Positions 61,274 through 64,000 of a stretch of 64,000 nucleotides of DNA are shown here, in pieces. The stretch is from the NCBI GenBank assembly GCA_913057175.1, contig CAJXNP010000012.1:206637-270636 (forward strand), written 5' to 3'. Made by a program: the position numbers and the translations under genes. Position 1 is the first letter of the stretch. The number at the start of each line of letters is the position of its first letter. Under the pieces are notes generated by a model that saw only the letters and a list, made by a program, of their open reading frames with translations, was not told where the DNA came from and did no database searches. The stretch comes from an uncultured Cytophagales bacterium. Its GTDB lineage: Bacteria; Bacteroidota; Bacteroidia; Cytophagales; Cyclobacteriaceae.

Positions 61274-62494
61274 ATGAGAAGGATTAAAGCTGGCGCATTT
61301 ATTTTTTTAATCTTCGTCTTATTTGAAGCAAATAGTCAGGGATTAATTGGATCAGATACAACAAACAGAGTAATAACAACAGCAGTTCCATTTATGACAA
61401 TTGGTCCCGATGCCAGATCCGGAGGTATGGGAGATGTTGGAGTAGCCATTTCACCTGACGCAAATACTATTCACTGGAATGTTGCTAAACTTGCCCTAAT
61501 AGAAGATGATATTGGGTTTTCATTGTCATACACACCATGGCTGACAAACCTTGGGATCAATGATATGTCGATCTCATTTTTGTCTGGTTACATGAGGATC
61601 AATAAAGAGCAAACAGTTGGAATTGCTTTGCGATATTTTGACTTAGGCGATTTTCAATTTACAGATGACAACGCTCAGATTATCCAGGATTTTAACCCCA
61701 GAGAGTTTTCTTTCGAAGGTTCGTATTCAAGGTTACTGAGCAAAAACATGACTATTGGTATCACGCTTAAATTCATTTATTCGAATTTAACTGGTAATGT
61801 GTTCACATCGACAGACGAAAGTCAGGCAGGAACAAGCTTTGCAGGTGATCTGGGATGGTACTGGAATAAAGATATCAATCTGATTGGGGCAAATACTAAT
61901 CTTGCCCTGGGTGCAACCATCACCAATATCGGTGCCAAAATGACCTATTCAAATGATGCCCAAAAGGAATTTATTCCTACCAATCTCAGGATAGGGTCAA
62001 CACTAACGACTGAACTCGATCCATACAATAAATTTTCATTCTCTATCGACATGAACAAGTTGATGGTACCTACTCCACCGATTTATGAAGTCGATGAAAA
62101 TGGAAATATCGTTTATGATCAAAATGGTGATCCTGTTATCAGAAAAGGAAAAGATCCGGACAGAGGGTTAATTTCAGGAATGTTTGGATCATTTGCCGAT
62201 GCTCCTGATGGATTTCCGGAAGAAATTCATGAAATGATGTGGTCTTTTGGTTTGGAATACTGGTATAACAATACATTTGCTGCCAGAACGGGATATTTCC
62301 ATGAGCACAAAACAAAAGGAAACAGGAAGTATTTTACATTCGGATTGGGTTTCCGCTACAATGTTTTCGGTATTGACTTTGCATATTTGGTACCCACTCA
62401 ATACAATCATCCGTTAGCTGAAACACTCCGGTTTTCTTTGCATTTTGATTTTAATAAAAACAAACCTGCTGAATCCGTAACAGATCAAAATTAA
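61274..62494 (+). CDS. porV: Type IX secretion system outer-membrane protein PorV
   Basis: 406 residues. Signal peptide, then the PorV signature TTAVPFMTIGPDARSGGMGD and GVAISPDANTIHWNVAKLAL, and a FadL-like 14-strand barrel. PorV shuttles T9SS cargo from the translocon to PorU. Gene order porU-porV is conserved across the phylum. Stop and the next start share one base (TAATG), so translation of the M16 gene is coupled. Confidence 0.95.
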   Translation: MRRIKAGAFIFLIFVLFEANSQGLIGSDTTNRVITTAVPFMTIGPDARSGGMGDVGVAISPDANTIHWNVAKLALIEDDIGFSLSYTPWLTNLGINDMSISFLSGYMRINKEQTVGIALRYFDLGDFQFTDDNAQIIQDFNPREFSFEGSYSRLLSKNMTIGITLKFIYSNLTGNVFTSTDESQAGTSFAGDLGWYWNKDINLIGANTNLALGATITNIGAKMTYSNDAQKEFIPTNLRIGSTLTTELDPYNKFSFSIDMNKLMVPTPPIYEVDENGNIVYDQNGDPVIRKGKDPDRGLISGMFGSFADAPDGFPEEIHEMMWSFGLEYWYNNTFAARTGYFHEHKTKGNRKYFTFGLGFRYNVFGIDFAYLVPTQYNHPLAETLRFSLHFDFNKNKPAESVTDQN

Positions 62495-63756
62495 TGATTG
62501 ATCGACAACAACCACCAACCTACTACGAGCCAGAATATTTTCCAATCAAGGAGGTTAAAAGTGAAACCCTGGGAGGAGGAATTCCATTTCATTATGTAAA
62601 TACAGGAGATCAGGAATTACTTAGACTGGAGATCATTTTCCAATCCGGAAAATGGTATGAGCAGCTCAATGGTCAATCGTTCCTCACAGGCAAATTACTG
62701 GGAGAGGGAACAAAAAGCTATTCATCTAATGAGATCAGCAAGTTCTTTGAGCGAAACGGCGCTTTTTATGAATATTCACCCGGGCTGGATTTTATCAATT
62801 TTAATATTTTTTGTTTAAACAAAAATTTAAACAATATCCTTCCACTGATAGCAGAGATCATTTCAGTGCCTTCTTTTCCTGAAAAAGAGCTTGCTACTAT
62901 TAAAAATCTTCAAATACAAAATCTCAGGGTTAATCTGGAAAAGACAAATTTTCTTGCAGCAAGAATATTCAGGGAAAAGTTATTTGGTGCTGATCACCCA
63001 TATGGAAGGCAAACTGAAATAAGAGATATTGAAAATTTAACGAGGGATGATATCACAAACTATTTCCAGAATTTTGTATTAAACAATTTTGAGGTAATCG
63101 TCTCCGGAAAGATAAATGACAAGGAGCTTCATTTGCTGAGAGATTTCTTTGGGCGGTTTACTCAGAATTTGGTTACAGTCAAAAAAAGTACCCATTTTAT
63201 TCAACATCAGGATAAGGTTTATGAGCCAAAAGAAAAAAGTCTTCAGACATCATTCAAGATCGGGAAATTGACATTGAAGAAATCAGACCCCGATTATGCG
63301 AAGCTGCTAATATTCAATGAAGTCTTAGGAGGATACTTTGGCTCCAGGTTGATGCAGAAAATTCGAGAGGAAAAGGGTTATACCTACGGAATTCACTCCT
63401 CTATCATCTCGCTGGTTCAAAATACTTTTTTTCAAATATCTTCGGACATTGTTAAGGAGCACAAAGAGGATGCGCTAAATTGTATTTATGAGGAAATTGA
63501 AGGCATGATAAAGACTCCTGTTCCGGAAGCTGAGCTCCGAACAGTGATCAACTATTTTAAAGGTTCTTTTCTTTCCAGTATCAATACCCCTTATGCTTTA
63601 GCTGATAAGTTTAAAAGCATTTATTTTCACGGGCTGGATTATAACTATTATCGACAATTATTTGAGTCCTTCGATGAAATGACTCCTGAAATTCTACATG
63701 CCTTCATCAAAAAAAACATATCCATTGATGATTTTATGGAAGTAAGGATTGGTTGA
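62494..63756 (+). CDS. M16-family peptidase homologue lacking the zinc motif
   Basis: 420 residues, single M16 domain pair (typical about 410-460). Where active enzymes have HxxEH there is FLTGK (Phe63, Gly66, Lys67), within SFLTGKLLGEGTKSYSSNEI, so zinc cannot be bound in the usual way. The C-terminal half keeps RLMQKIREEKGYTYGIHSSI, the R/Y substrate-binding motif of the non-catalytic partner subunit. Such proteins pair with an active HxxEH subunit, which is not in this window. No signal peptide is seen. Overlaps porV by one base, so it belongs to the porUV operon. Confidence 0.86.
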   Translation: MIDRQQPPTYYEPEYFPIKEVKSETLGGGIPFHYVNTGDQELLRLEIIFQSGKWYEQLNGQSFLTGKLLGEGTKSYSSNEISKFFERNGAFYEYSPGLDFINFNIFCLNKNLNNILPLIAEIISVPSFPEKELATIKNLQIQNLRVNLEKTNFLAARIFREKLFGADHPYGRQTEIRDIENLTRDDITNYFQNFVLNNFEVIVSGKINDKELHLLRDFFGRFTQNLVTVKKSTHFIQHQDKVYEPKEKSLQTSFKIGKLTLKKSDPDYAKLLIFNEVLGGYFGSRLMQKIREEKGYTYGIHSSIISLVQNTFFQISSDIVKEHKEDALNCIYEEIEGMIKTPVPEAELRTVINYFKGSFLSSINTPYALADKFKSIYFHGLDYNYYRQLFESFDEMTPEILHAFIKKNISIDDFMEVRIG

Positions 63757-63966
63757 AAGAGAATTCCGAGTATTTTATTTCCAAGCTGAAAATACACTTA
63801 CAACTATTCTCTTCATTGCGAATGACTCGTTAACCCCCGGTGACCTCATGGAGTGTCATTTCATTGAACAACCAATAGGCCCTGGTTGTACAGCCTTTCT
63901 GCTTTTGTTGTTGCCGTGTCATAGAACACTCGTTCTTTTCCGGTTGAGATTGGTAAGCATCACAAA

Positions 63967-63996
63967 AAAAGCCTTGCTGTTTCCAACAAGGCTTTT
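63967..63996. terminator. Hairpin terminator near the window end
   Basis: AAAAGCCTTG (63967-63976) and CAAGGCTTTT (63987-63996) are perfect 10-base arms around ten bases; usable in both directions. It is 210 bases after the M16 stop; the bases between hold no convincing gene. Confidence 0.8.
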
Positions 63997-64000
63997 CAAT

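Noticed and set aside
63757..63966. A minus-strand frame of about 30 codons reading ISTGKERVFYDTATTKAERL and ending LYNQGLLVVQ then stop
   Set aside because: It looks like a protein C-terminus, but a TGA lies just upstream in frame and there is no start codon or homologue that I recognise. It could be a decayed gene remnant; too little to call.

Overview
The window is ordinary-looking chromosome from an aerobic, Gram-negative member of the Bacteroidetes, probably order Cytophagales. The evidence is a porU-porV pair of the type IX secretion system (T9SS), a T9SS sorting domain on a DUF1501 protein, a membrane-bound AraC regulator, Bacteroidetes-type promoter elements (TAnnTTTG), almost no Shine-Dalgarno sites and an AT-rich composition. 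The genome is compact: many convergent neighbours overlap by a few bases. No tRNA, rRNA, insertion sequence, prophage or CRISPR array was seen.

Region by region. 1-6.4 kb: a truncated WD40 gene, a phosphopantetheinyl transferase, a SirB1-like protein, an MCE-domain lipid-transport protein with a cell-wall amidase, and an LptD-like protein. 6.5-14 kb: outer-membrane proteins, a diheme cytochrome c, a vWA protein, an ECF sigma factor with a probable membrane partner, and a class III nucleotide cyclase. 15-19 kb: an AmgK-like kinase fused to a RapZ C-terminal domain, a MurU-like nucleotidyltransferase and a ClC channel. 19-28 kb: secreted propeller-type proteins, two tandem GAF-domain membrane proteins, an M23 peptidase and recR. 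28-37 kb: a GH29 fucosidase, a cytochrome c, an unlisted 43-residue membrane protein, a DUF1800/DUF1501 pair and an M3 peptidase. 37.6-41 kb: a three-subunit sodium-pumping decarboxylase operon.

The standout is 41.2-49 kb, a compact triterpenoid/sterol module. On the minus strand, a membrane AraC regulator, a eukaryote-type squalene synthase and a squalene monooxygenase lie in line. Divergently, on the plus strand, come an oxidosqualene cyclase, a degenerate prenyl-synthase homologue and a type I IPP isomerase. Together they would turn IPP/DMAPP-derived farnesyl-PP into squalene, 2,3-oxidosqualene and a cyclised protosteroid. The cyclase carries DCTAE (not the DxDD of squalene-hopene cyclases) and the Tyr/His/Ile combination of cycloartenol synthases. 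No later sterol-tailoring enzyme (CYP51, C4-demethylation, C14-reductase) lies in the window.

49-64 kb: mostly housekeeping and envelope genes: a tetrapyrrole-methylase-family SAM methyltransferase, DUF2905, an alpha/beta hydrolase, a large propeller-plus-barrel outer-membrane protein, an FAD oxidoreductase, an MBL hydrolase, phosphatidylserine synthase, then porU, porV and an M16-family protein without its zinc motif. The last ~240 bases hold a hairpin terminator and no convincing gene.
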